Assembly (NCBI GenBank): GCA_003612525.1
Contig: RAZD01000010.1
Coordinates: forward strand, 1 to 64,000
Source: a bacterium C-53
Lineage (GTDB): Bacteria; Bacillota; Clostridia; Lachnospirales; Lachnospiraceae
Direction: 5' to 3'
Length of the DNA: 64,000 bases
Position 1 is the stretch's first letter. Each line of letters starts with the position of its first letter. Positions 54,697-63,290 of the stretch are shown here, in pieces. The translations under genes and the position numbers were made by a program. Under the pieces are notes generated by a model. The model ran no database searches and was not told where the DNA came from. It saw only the letters and a program-made list of their open reading frames with translations.

Positions 54697-55599
54697 TTAT
54701 ATTTTTTCCTTATCTTTTACATTATCCACAAGATATTGTACCTGTATTTTTTTTCTTTTCATCACAACAATAACAACCCCTGAAACCAGAACAGATACTG
54801 CCGCTACCACCATAGAAATCGGTACTGCAGTGCCTGGAATCAGGAGCTGATCGGTACGTACAGACTCTATCACAAACCGTCCCGCTCCGTATAAAAGTGC
54901 GTAGATACAAAAAATTTCTCCTTCAAACCGTTTATGTTTCCGATACAGGATCACGAATATAAGCAAAGCCAGATTCCAAATCCCCTCGTACAGAAACGTA
55001 GGATGAACCTGAATGTAATTTGTGCCTTCCACAATATGCGCCGCTATATTGTCCGAAATATCCGACGCTCTGACAGCATCAATCGGGAGCCGCATTGCAA
55101 ACAGGCCGTCCGTATAATCGCCAAATGCCTCTCTGTTGAAAAAGTTCCCCCATCTTCCGATAATCTGACCGGTCAGAAGTCCCATTACAATTGCATCCAC
55201 ATAGGGGAGAAAGCTGATTTTTTTCTTACGGCAGTACACAATGACTGTAATCGCGCCGGCAATCACGCCTCCGTAAATAGCAAGACCTCCCTGACGCAGA
55301 TTGAATATGGACAAAAGATTGTCTTTATACTTCTCCCACGATGTCGCCACATAATAAATTCTGGCACCGGCAATCGAACAGATAATTACATACAGAGACA
55401 AATCCCAAATGACATTCTCATCCATTCCTCTGTTTCTGATCTCTCTTGCGGCAATAAAACATGCCAGTATCATCCCAAACCCGATAATCATTCCGTAGAA
55501 GGCAACATCAAAACCGCCGACCGTAATTTTCCTCGGGATATCTTCCAGATAAATTCCCAGATTCGGAAACGCAATATCATTTACACCCAAAATAAACAA
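54697..55599 (-). CDS. lgt: Prolipoprotein diacylglyceryl transferase
   Basis: 300 residues with seven membrane segments. IITARIYYVATSWE-type start of the core is present (SIAGARIYYV), then GGLAIYGGVIAG, GRWGNFFNREAFG (the HGGL/Lgt signature region) and HPTFLYEGIWNL. It attaches diacylglycerol to the lipobox Cys of prolipoproteins. TTG is the start codon; TTG at 55599 lies directly against the GAGAGG site, so the TTG three codons later (55590) is at least as likely. It precedes mraZ but is separated by a terminator. Confidence 0.94.
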   Translation of the reverse strand: MFILGVNDIAFPNLGIYLEDIPRKITVGGFDVAFYGMIIGFGMILACFIAAREIRNRGMDENVIWDLSLYVIICSIAGARIYYVATSWEKYKDNLLSIFNLRQGGLAIYGGVIAGAITVIVYCRKKKISFLPYVDAIVMGLLTGQIIGRWGNFFNREAFGDYTDGLFAMRLPIDAVRASDISDNIAAHIVEGTNYIQVHPTFLYEGIWNLALLIFVILYRKHKRFEGEIFCIYALLYGAGRFVIESVRTDQLLIPGTAVPISMVVAAVSVLVSGVVIVVMKRKKIQVQYLVDNVKDKEKI

Positions 55600-55605
55600 C
55601 CTCTC

Positions 55606-56703
55606 TTATACATTAAACCGAAACAGAATCACATCGCCGTCCCGTACGACATACTCTTTCCCTTCCAGACCTACAAGCCCCTTTTCCTTTGCAGCGGCCA
55701 GGGAACCGCATTCCAGAAGATCTTTATAATTTACGACTTCGGCACGGATAAATCCCCGTTCAAAATCCGTATGGATTTTCCCTGCTGCCTGCGGCGCCTT
55801 CATGCCTTTTCGAATCGTCCATGCTCTTGTCTCGTCCTCGCCCGCCGTCAGGAAACTCAGAAGCCCCAACAGACTGTAGCTCGCCTTAATCAACTTTTCA
55901 AGTCCGGACTCCTTAAGTCCCAGATCCTCAAGGAACATTGCTTTTTCTTCATCGTCAAGCTCGGCAATCTCCTGCTCGATCTGCGCACAGATCACAAATA
56001 CCTCACTGTCCGTCCCTTTTGCATATTCTCTCACGGACTGCACATGTTTATTCGCCACGCCGTCATCCGCAAGGTCATCCTCACCGACATTGGCTGCATA
56101 AATCACAGGTTTTGCCGTCAGCAAATTGTAGCTGGCAAACCAGACTTCCTCATCTTCATCGGCACATTCAAATGTAATCGCGGATTTTTCCCCCTCCAGA
56201 TGTTCCTTTATACGCGAAAGCAGTGAAAACTCCTTTCCGGCATTCTTATCCATTCTCGCAAGTTTGGAGACTTTTGCGATTCTCCTCTCAAGAATTTCAA
56301 GGTCCGAAAAAATCAGCTCCAGATGAATGGTTTCAATATCCCTGACCGGAGCCACGCTCCCATCCACATGCACTACATTTGAGTCTTCAAAACATCTGAC
56401 CACATGGACAATCGCATCCACTTCACGAATGTTGGCCAAAAACTGGTTGCCAAGTCCTTCCCCTTTCGATGCGCCTTTTACAAGCCCCGCTATATCCACA
56501 AATTCAATTACTGCCGGCGTAACTTTCTTCGACTGGTACATATCGCCCAACAGTTTTAATCTCTCATCCGGCACAGTTACAACTCCTACATTAGGGTCTA
56601 TCGTACAGAACGGATAATTTGCCGATTCCGCGCCTGCCTTCGTCAGCGAATTAAACAACGTGCTTTTTCCTACATTGGGAAGTCCAACAATTCCTAATTT
56701 CAT
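55606..56703 (-). CDS. ychF: Ribosome-binding ATPase YchF
   Basis: 365 residues of the OBG-like family that prefers ATP: MKLGIVGLPNVGKSTLFNSL (P-loop), NYPFCTIDPNVGVV, FVDIAGLVKGASKGEGLGNQ, and, instead of the GTP-specific NKxD, NVGED; C-terminal TGS domain ends EGKEYVVRDGDVILFRFNV. It binds the ribosome and is linked to redox stress. ATG at 56703 follows AGGAG; an in-frame extension to 56781 is not family sequence. It ends six bases before lgt. Confidence 0.97.
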   Translation of the reverse strand: MKLGIVGLPNVGKSTLFNSLTKAGAESANYPFCTIDPNVGVVTVPDERLKLLGDMYQSKKVTPAVIEFVDIAGLVKGASKGEGLGNQFLANIREVDAIVHVVRCFEDSNVVHVDGSVAPVRDIETIHLELIFSDLEILERRIAKVSKLARMDKNAGKEFSLLSRIKEHLEGEKSAITFECADEDEEVWFASYNLLTAKPVIYAANVGEDDLADDGVANKHVQSVREYAKGTDSEVFVICAQIEQEIAELDDEEKAMFLEDLGLKESGLEKLIKASYSLLGLLSFLTAGEDETRAWTIRKGMKAPQAAGKIHTDFERGFIRAEVVNYKDLLECGSLAAAKEKGLVGLEGKEYVVRDGDVILFRFNV

Positions 56704-57155
56704 TTTTACATCTCCTTTATCCCAGAGTTCTTCATCTCTTAGTTTTCGACGTTGTTGCCAGTATTCAACTACGCCGATCACATAGCTGCACTAAATTTGG
56801 CATTTTTCGATTTTGTCGACTTCTTTTTTCTTCTCATCATCTGTTACATGAAATACAGGCGATTCCCAGAAAGAAAGCCCAATACAGCAATATTTACTGT
56901 ACCATATTCAGGCTCCAATGTCCATATTTTGTTCTGTGCGATTTTGCAATCTAAACCGCTAACAATTGCTCTAATTCATTTACCATTTTATCTATGGTGT
57001 CTGCCTGCACAACCGCCGCAACGGATTCCTTTAACCGCTCTATCATCGCTGCTGTTCATCAGACTTTTACTGATGTCAGAAAGTTCTCAGGATCAAATTT
57101 GGCATAAATACCTCATCCTTTACCAGCAGCAATCGGCCGATTATACCACAAACAT
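56704..57155. other. Gap between ychF and the sensor kinase gene
   Basis: Carries the ychF leader and possible promoter on the minus strand and, at 56951-57125, the decayed frame listed separately. No intact gene is seen. Confidence 0.5.
56951..57125 (-). pseudogene. Decayed C-terminal gene fragment with several stop codons
   Basis: One minus-strand frame reads GIYAKFDPENFLTSVKV, two consecutive TGA codons, then AAMIERLKESVAAVVQADTI and DKMVNELEQLLAV before a final TAG (56951-56953). A further TGA precedes the first piece. The composition is protein-like and both pieces share the frame, so this looks like the tail of a gene in decay. I do not recognise the family. Confidence 0.35.
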
Positions 57156-58487
57156 CTAAAAACCATCAGCCCGAAAAGCTGAGCGCTCCCGGTGAGATGG
57201 CATAAAAGATCTGCACGGTATCATCACATCCAGTACAAAACACCCGTTCTCCGTATAGCACACCATGTCCCCCGAAAGCCGCTCCACATCCTCCTTAATG
57301 GAATGCAGCCCGTAACCATGCCCCTGTCCTTCCTTGTCCGTTTCCGGCAGCTTTCTCTGATCCACATACCGCCCTTCCTGGCAACGGTTTCTAATGCGAA
57401 TCAATAGGTGCTCCCTGTTGTACTGCATATGTACCGACATTTCCCTGTTCCCCTGCTCAAGCGCGCCAAGCTCATCGCAGGCGTTCTCCATTCCATTTGC
57501 CAGTATCCGGCATACCTCCATATGGGGCAGAGTTTCCTCCCCTGTCCGGATGTCAATCCGGCGTTTTACACGGAGTTCCTCCAGCTTTCTGTCATAGTAG
57601 GCAACCGTAGCGTTGATGTAAGGGTTCTGGCAAAACTGCCCCCAGCCGGAATCCATCTCCTGTTCCATGTCCTGCAGGTAGTCTTTTGCCCCATCTATTT
57701 CCCCCGCCGCCAGAAGCCCAGACAGGGTTGCGGTATAACTTTTCAAATCATGTTTCATCTTCCGGATGTACTGCTGGTTTTCCAGCCGCATTTCAAGCGT
57801 GTTCTTTTGCTCCCGCAACATCCGCTCACTCTGCTTCCTCCTGAAAAGCAGGAGTTGGTGATACATCGATACAAGAATTGTGGCATAAGTCATGGGCATC
57901 AGTGTCATGATGAGCAGAAACGCCGGAAGCTCCTGCGGCCTTTTTGTAATAAGCACGGGAAAATTCGCCATTACCGCAAACAAAAGATAATAAATCGCCG
58001 TCATGACGGCGAACAGTCCCCAGCTCTTCGTCACGGACTCCTGCAATTCCCTGTAAGGCTTGCGCAGGTAACGGTACGCCGCCCATTCCACGAGAGGAAA
58101 CAACACGAGCCGTCCGATAAACATCAGGAGATACCGCTCCCCTCCAAAATAAAAATCCGCAAGGTTGGTCAGTACCATAATCCAGTAGGATACCGTGTCT
58201 GCAAGGCAGAACGTAAAGAAGAACGGCCCCTTTTTGTCCTGCGACATGAACCAGAAGAAAAGAAGGCTCGGCAAGGTGCATGTCAGAAGAAACGCCTGCC
58301 CCATACACTCCATCCCATATTTTACCAGTCCCATCACATTTAACAGGGCAAGCGGTCCCATAAAAGCTGCCGTCAGGATAATGGTTTTCTTTTTCGGGTA
58401 ACGGGAACGGTACAGCAGCATGAACAGGATCAGTATGTGGGACAGCGACCATAGCACCGATAAATCCCTTAACATTGTCATTCCCAT
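57156..58487 (-). CDS. GHKL-type sensor histidine kinase (AgrC-like)
   Basis: 443 residues: about six N-terminal membrane segments (to about residue 215), a coiled-coil linker, IRKMKHDLKSYTATLSGLL (the phosphoacceptor His in KHDLK), the N box (CRILANGMENACDELGAL) and GHGYGLHSIKEDVERLSGDM (G box). This layout is typical of peptide-pheromone sensors such as AgrC and ComD. It overlaps the stop of the response regulator gene by ten bases, after GGAGG. No agrB or agrD gene is nearby, so the signal is unknown. Confidence 0.9.
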   Translation of the reverse strand: MGMTMLRDLSVLWSLSHILILFMLLYRSRYPKKKTIILTAAFMGPLALLNVMGLVKYGMECMGQAFLLTCTLPSLLFFWFMSQDKKGPFFFTFCLADTVSYWIMVLTNLADFYFGGERYLLMFIGRLVLFPLVEWAAYRYLRKPYRELQESVTKSWGLFAVMTAIYYLLFAVMANFPVLITKRPQELPAFLLIMTLMPMTYATILVSMYHQLLLFRRKQSERMLREQKNTLEMRLENQQYIRKMKHDLKSYTATLSGLLAAGEIDGAKDYLQDMEQEMDSGWGQFCQNPYINATVAYYDRKLEELRVKRRIDIRTGEETLPHMEVCRILANGMENACDELGALEQGNREMSVHMQYNREHLLIRIRNRCQEGRYVDQRKLPETDKEGQGHGYGLHSIKEDVERLSGDMVCYTENGCFVLDVMIPCRSFMPSHRERSAFRADGF

Positions 58488-59200
58488 CCCACCTCCTCAA
58501 ACATGATCTTCCGATAACGTTCCTGCACCGCAGCATAGTAACGCCTTGATACCGGCACCTTCTTCCCTTCCACCGCAAGCGCAAGCTCCGTTCCTGCAAA
58601 TTCCCTGACATGATACATATTTACGATAAAACTCTGGTGGCAGCGCTGGAACGTATCCCCGCAGATCCGCTGCTCCAGATCGTTTAACTTCCCGGTGCTT
58701 TCCTGCACCCTCCCGTCCGTGCAATGGATAGAGAGGACATGCTCCCGACTGCTGATATACAGGATTTTCCCATAGGGGATAACTCCCGACGCCCTCCGCC
58801 ATGAATATCTCAGTGTTTTTTTCTGATTCCTTACGAATAGTTTCTCCACCTTGTCGAGCAGCTTCTCCAATTCCTCCCTGCCGACGGGCTTTATGAGATA
58901 CTGGACGGCGTACAGGTCGTATGCTTCCCTGTAAAAATCATTGCTTGTGGAAACAAAGCAGATGACTGCCGCCTCATCTCCGGCGCGGAGCTTTCCCGCC
59001 AAATCAATCCCACTCATAGAAGTTTCCGTAGATTTTTTCATGAAGATATCTAACAGATATAAATCAAAACGCTTCCTGTCCCGCTCCACATCCGCAAGCA
59101 GGCTTTCGGCGCTGCCATAAATCTCTACCTCCTGCCCGGACAGCAAATCCCTGATAGCGCAAGCATCCTTCAGGCAGTCGTCACATACCGCAATTCTCAT
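58478..59200 (-). CDS. LytTR-family response regulator (AgrA-like)
   Basis: 240 residues: receiver domain with MRIAVCDDCLKDACAIRDLL (acidic pocket) and LYLLDIFMKK (phosphoacceptor Asp), Lys in YLIKPVG, then a LytTR DNA-binding domain (KILYISSREHVLSIHCTDG, CHQSFIVNMYHVREFAG). LytTR proteins bind pairs of 9-bp direct repeats. It is co-translated with the GHKL kinase downstream. Targets are unknown; the neighbouring alpha-galactosidase locus has its own cre control and need not be a target. Confidence 0.93.
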   Translation of the reverse strand: MRIAVCDDCLKDACAIRDLLSGQEVEIYGSAESLLADVERDRKRFDLYLLDIFMKKSTETSMSGIDLAGKLRAGDEAAVICFVSTSNDFYREAYDLYAVQYLIKPVGREELEKLLDKVEKLFVRNQKKTLRYSWRRASGVIPYGKILYISSREHVLSIHCTDGRVQESTGKLNDLEQRICGDTFQRCHQSFIVNMYHVREFAGTELALAVEGKKVPVSRRYYAAVQERYRKIMFEEVGWE

Positions 59201-59896
59201 AAGTATTCTTCCCTTCTAAAACATAGTCGCATGATCTAAAAAAACAGAAAACGGCTGTCCTGGATTCTTTGCTTCCTTTTTTCTGTTATCCCCATTTCAA
59301 GTATTCTAAATATCAGGATTTAACAATTATATTTTAACATACATTTCTCGATCCATCTTTGTTAAATTTGCATTCTAAGTTGTTAATTTTGTATCGAAAC
59401 AAGTTTTTGATGGAAATTTACATAATTTCTCCTGATCTTACATATCCTGACAACCTCTTTCACAATATTAATTTGGAATCGTTTTCATTGTACTAAATCG
59501 GAAAACCAATTTGGACGCAGCTCTCACTTTTCAGAGTATAGGTTTCATATCTGGTTTACATCGCCTCTGATATATGCCGCCATAAAAAAAACAACCATCT
59601 GGTCACCAGAATGATTGCATAAGGATATGGCGGCTACAGACCCAGTAATTATGCGGTCTGCAGCCACTTTCTCTTATGATACTTTTAGATATGCGAACCG
59701 TAATCGGATTTTCTGCTACAGATGAAGGATTGCAATTGTATTTTTCAGATAATCACTCACAGTCTTTCTATTGTGTCTGGAGCATTAATTTTATGAGTTT
59801 ATTGCACGTTTTAAGGCTCATATTCGGCTTATAATGGGTTCGTTAATACCCATTTGCTTTGATATAAAACTTGGCTAGAATCGGCTTATAGCATGC
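59201..59896. other. 700-base intergenic region with nested inverted repeats
   Basis: No plausible gene on either strand. On the minus strand a strong terminator lies at 59592-59617 with a run of eight T (59584-59591). It is enclosed by GCCGCCAT (59576-59583) and ATGGCGGC (59627-59634), an 8-bp inverted repeat, and preceded by GGCTACAGACC/GGTCTGCAGCC arms (59632-59642 and 59655-59665). The rest (59201-59570) is AT-rich and should hold the promoter of the two-component genes; no clear pair of hexamers was found. Confidence 0.5.
59592..59617 (-). terminator. Terminator after the second alpha-galactosidase
   Basis: CAATCATTCTGGT and ACCAGATGGTTG arms (minus strand) form a stem with a small loop, followed by eight T. 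Confidence 0.7.
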
Positions 59897-62167
59897 TTAT
59901 TTGGGGTGTGTGGAGGGATATGGACACTCTTTCACATAAATCTGCCATGCCTGAAACCCATTCACGGCCTCCGGAATCACCAGGCCAAACTGCCTCAGTG
60001 CGGCGCCGCTTATCACTTCGCCGGGACCGAACCCATAGGGAAGCCGCTTACCAGGATACTTTTCTTTAAAATCTTCAGTCAGGAAAAGCTGATACCCTGC
60101 CTCGTCCTTTAACCCCTGTACTTTTACTCTGACCGGTACTGGATTCGCCTGCACATGGTGATAAACTGCGCTGAGAAGCGCTTCCCCGCCGGACGGATCC
60201 GCAATTTCCCATACAGTGCAAGTACCTTCCAGCGGACTGAATATCCTGTAGTAATCGCCGCGCTGTATCAGGTTATAATACTTTTTAAATGTGCTGATCT
60301 GCTTCTTTATCTCCGTTTTCTCCTCCGGTGTCAGCCTGCTGATATCAAGCTCATAGCCGAATGTGCCTGCCATCGCCATGCATCCTCTCGTAGAAAGCGG
60401 CGTCACCCGTCCGGTCTGGTGATTCGGGACCGTCGAGACATGGGTTCCCATTGCGGAAACCGGATATCCGAATGAAGCCCCGTACTGAATGCTCAGCCTC
60501 TCAATCGCATCTGTTGTATCACTCCCCCATATCTGCGGCATATAATAAAGCATCCCGGCGTCAAACCGCCCACCGCCGCCACCACAGCTTTCAAACAGGA
60601 TTCCGGGGAATGTTTCGGTCAGCTTTTCCAACACTCTGTACAGCCCCAGCACATACCTGTGCGAAAATTCACCCTGTCTGCCGGCATCCAGCATCCCGCT
60701 GAACTTATCACAGATTGCCCGGTTGCAATCCCATTTCACATAAGTCACCGGTATCCCGCCAAGCAGTTCCGAAAGCCGCTCTATGATAAAATCCTGTACA
60801 TCTTTTCTGGAGAAATCCAAAATCAGCTGTCCTCTGCTAAGGCATGGCTTTCTGCCGGGAATTCCTACTGCCCAGTCCGGGTGGCATCTGTATAAATCGC
60901 TGTCCTCGGAGATTCCTTCCGGCTCCAGCCAGATACCAAACTGCATCCCCTCCGCAACAATTCGTTCCGCGAGTTCTTTTAAGGTGCAGCCAAGTTTCTC
61001 CTCATTGGGAAACCAGTCGCCTAATCCCGTGCTGTCATCCTCCCTTTTCCCATACCATCCATCATCCAGCACAAACAGCTCAATGCCCAGCCTTTTTGCC
61101 TCTTTTGCAATGGCAATCAGTTTTTCTCCGGTAAACGTAAAATAAGTCGCCTCCCAGTTGTTAATTAAAACCGGGCGCTGCCTGTCTTTCCATTCTCCCC
61201 GGCAGATGTGTTTTCTGATTGCCTTATGAAGATTCCGGCTTACTTTTCCTATACCGTTCCCGCTGTGCGTCATGATCACTTCAGGAACCCAAAACGTATC
61301 TCCGCCATGCAGCGTCCATGAAAAATTGTCCGGATGAATTCCGCAGATCAGCCTGGTTCTGTCAATCTGATCTTTTTCCGCCTCTATCAAAAACTCCCCG
61401 CTGTAGACAAATGTAAACCCATAGCAGCTCCCCATTTTTTCATCCGCACCCTTTTCACACAGAATGACGAAAGGGTTATACTGGTGGCTGCTTGATCCCC
61501 TGACGCTTCCAATTGCCTGTATGCCATGATGGATTCCCTCTCTTTGAAAGTTCATTTCCATGCCATGTCTTCCATAAAAAGATATCCACTGGAAATCGCC
61601 ATATTCCCAGTCGAGATTCATACTGGCAGCTTTCTTTAAAACAATATCCTGCGTTCCCTGATTTGTTATTTTCACAGCCCTGGTAATGACATCCAGCTCA
61701 TCCAGCACCCCGTAATAAAGTTCAACCTCCATACCGGAACAGGAATCTTCCAGCCGGATAACCAGAGTCTGCGCTTCCCCATCGTCCGCATACACTGCCG
61801 GCATCCCCACAATCCCATACTTTCCTTTTTGTACACAGTATCCGGTATAACGCAGCTGCGCCGCCTGACTTCCATCCCCATTCTGCACTCTCAGAGAAGT
61901 TATCCTGTAATCGCCTGTACCGAAACTGCTGTATTCCTGTGAAAGAGAGTCCAGGGAGTATGTCCTGTCAATTTTTCCCAGTTCATATGGATTACCAGAG
62001 AAACCTCTGTCCGCCTGATAAAACAGAAGAGATTTGTCACTGTTGTCCGTCTTTTCCCCATAATATGTATGGAGCAGAACATCCTGAGCATCCGCTTTCA
62101 TCTGATAGGTTGAATTTTTTGTCTGCAATGTAAAAACCCTGCACGTATCATCAATGATTATCGCCAT
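59897..62167 (-). CDS. GH36 alpha-galactosidase (second copy)
   Basis: 756 residues, intracellular. RPVLINNWEATYFTFTGEKL, LFVLDDGWYGKREDD, FGIWLEPEGISEDSDLYR; nucleophile Asp in VTYVKWDCNRAICD; acid/base in MPQIWGSDTTDAIERLSI. It is a clear homologue of the enzyme at 26560-28749 but diverged, and lies in a sugar-uptake locus with a HAD phosphatase and a divergent PTS transporter. The combination suggests use of raffinose-family oligosaccharides or melibiose. It follows the HAD gene by 19 bases and ends with a terminator at 59592-59617. Confidence 0.93.
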   Translation of the reverse strand: MAIIIDDTCRVFTLQTKNSTYQMKADAQDVLLHTYYGEKTDNSDKSLLFYQADRGFSGNPYELGKIDRTYSLDSLSQEYSSFGTGDYRITSLRVQNGDGSQAAQLRYTGYCVQKGKYGIVGMPAVYADDGEAQTLVIRLEDSCSGMEVELYYGVLDELDVITRAVKITNQGTQDIVLKKAASMNLDWEYGDFQWISFYGRHGMEMNFQREGIHHGIQAIGSVRGSSSHQYNPFVILCEKGADEKMGSCYGFTFVYSGEFLIEAEKDQIDRTRLICGIHPDNFSWTLHGGDTFWVPEVIMTHSGNGIGKVSRNLHKAIRKHICRGEWKDRQRPVLINNWEATYFTFTGEKLIAIAKEAKRLGIELFVLDDGWYGKREDDSTGLGDWFPNEEKLGCTLKELAERIVAEGMQFGIWLEPEGISEDSDLYRCHPDWAVGIPGRKPCLSRGQLILDFSRKDVQDFIIERLSELLGGIPVTYVKWDCNRAICDKFSGMLDAGRQGEFSHRYVLGLYRVLEKLTETFPGILFESCGGGGGRFDAGMLYYMPQIWGSDTTDAIERLSIQYGASFGYPVSAMGTHVSTVPNHQTGRVTPLSTRGCMAMAGTFGYELDISRLTPEEKTEIKKQISTFKKYYNLIQRGDYYRIFSPLEGTCTVWEIADPSGGEALLSAVYHHVQANPVPVRVKVQGLKDEAGYQLFLTEDFKEKYPGKRLPYGFGPGEVISGAALRQFGLVIPEAVNGFQAWQIYVKECPYPSTHPK

Positions 62168-62186
62168 CGTTCCCCATCCTCTTTTC

Positions 62187-63017
62187 TTAAATCAACTGTA
62201 GTTTCTCAAACACAAAGTAAAGGCCGTCTTCTATCACAGACGGGCAGACTATATCGGCAATCTTTTGCAGGGAAGGACTGCCATTTGCCATACAGACACT
62301 GGTTTCCACAGCCTGAAGCATCTCCAAATCATTCATGCTGTCTCCAACACCAATGGTATCTGCCTCGGAAACCCCCAGAAATTCACATAATCGTTTCACT
62401 GCCTTTCCCTTATTAAAAGCTTTGCTGGACAGTTCGCCATTCACAATGCCGCAGGCGTCTTCATCCTGAATACAGAACTCAAACTCATCCTGCAGCGCCT
62501 GCATAGGCTGTTTCAGGCGCTCTTCGCCCCTGCTCATAAATGCCATCCCATAAATAGGTTCACCATCGTATTCCGACATAGGATGGATTCCCAGCTCATT
62601 TTCAATCTGAATCCGCCAGCGCAGTAACTCACTGTTAGCCTCAGACTGTGCATTTTCCGCAAGAAATTCTTTAAATCCTTCGTCCGTATAGCTGTGATTT
62701 CTGCCTCCTATGGTACGGTAAATGCCGCTTTCCTTAAAAATGTTCAGTACCCTGTCCTGCTGCTCCGGAGTCATCGGGCAATCATAAACCACCTGCCCGC
62801 CATACTCAATATAGCCGCCGGCGCTGGCGACCAGTCCGTCAAAACCAAATTCCAGTACCGGAAAGAGCATCCCGTAATTCCGTCCGGAACATAATACTAC
62901 TTTGTGCCCCTTCTCCCGGGCTCTGCGTACTGCATCAACCGCAGATGCGGGCGGAACATTTTTCCCTGGTTCCGTCAGAGTACCGTCAATATCCAAAAAA
63001 ATCAATTTCTGACCCAT
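62187..63017 (-). CDS. HAD-superfamily sugar phosphatase (Cof/IIB type)
   Basis: 276 residues: KLIFLDIDGTLTEPG (motif I, DxD), VVLCSGRNYGMLFP (motif II Ser), KGKAVKRLCEFLG (motif III Lys) and GVGDSMNDLEMLQAV (motif IV). The large C2-type cap between residues 80 and 190 marks the Cof subfamily, which dephosphorylates sugar phosphates or cofactors. AAGGAGG lies five bases before the ATG. It is the first gene after a perfect promoter and is co-transcribed with the alpha-galactosidase, so it may act on a sugar phosphate delivered by the PTS. Confidence 0.88.
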   Translation of the reverse strand: MGQKLIFLDIDGTLTEPGKNVPPASAVDAVRRAREKGHKVVLCSGRNYGMLFPVLEFGFDGLVASAGGYIEYGGQVVYDCPMTPEQQDRVLNIFKESGIYRTIGGRNHSYTDEGFKEFLAENAQSEANSELLRWRIQIENELGIHPMSEYDGEPIYGMAFMSRGEERLKQPMQALQDEFEFCIQDEDACGIVNGELSSKAFNKGKAVKRLCEFLGVSEADTIGVGDSMNDLEMLQAVETSVCMANGSPSLQKIADIVCPSVIEDGLYFVFEKLQLI

Positions 63018-63045
63018 GATAACCTCCTTAATAAGAATAATTATT

Positions 63046-63060
63046 TGAACGCGCTTTCAT
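63046..63060 (-). promoter_or_regulatory. cre site (CcpA) of the HAD/alpha-galactosidase operon
   Basis: Minus strand ATGAAAGCGCGTTCA, 14 of 15 matches to WTGNAARCGNWWWCA, immediately downstream of the -10, where CcpA blocks transcription. Confidence 0.7.
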
Positions 63061-63067
63061 TCTAATC

Positions 63068-63096
63068 ATTATAATTTTCAAAAACGGCGCTGTCAA
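63068..63096 (-). promoter_or_regulatory. Promoter of the HAD/alpha-galactosidase operon
   Basis: Minus strand TTGACA (63091-63096), 17 bases, TATAAT (63068-63073): perfect consensus and spacing. Confidence 0.85.
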
Positions 63097-63184
63097 TCCG
63101 CCATATTCCTTTTTATGTTTTGAACAAAACAGCGCCGATCATTTTATGCAAAATGCCAATTTTGTGTTTTTTTCAACATCCGTA

Positions 63185-63214
63185 TTGACTTTTCATCGTC
63201 GTGCATGCTATTCT
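63185..63214 (+). promoter_or_regulatory. Promoter of the PTS gene
   Basis: TTGACT (63185-63190), 18 bases, TATTCT (63209-63214), about 75 bases before the ATG. Confidence 0.65.
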
Positions 63215-63223
63215 CGCTTCATG

Positions 63224-63257
63224 ATGAACGCGAGTACATTGTGTGCATTTGCATACA
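63224..63257 (+). promoter_or_regulatory. cre-like site and adjacent palindromic operator of the PTS gene
   Basis: ATGAACGCGAGTACA (63224-63238) matches 13 of 15 cre positions. Next to it, TGTGTGCA-TT-TGCATACA (63240-63257) is an 8-bp inverted repeat with one mismatch, a good candidate for a sugar-specific GntR- or LacI-type repressor. Both lie downstream of the -10. Confidence 0.5.
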
Positions 63258-63290
63258 TAGAACGTCAAAAAATTTTTTAAGGAGGAAACT

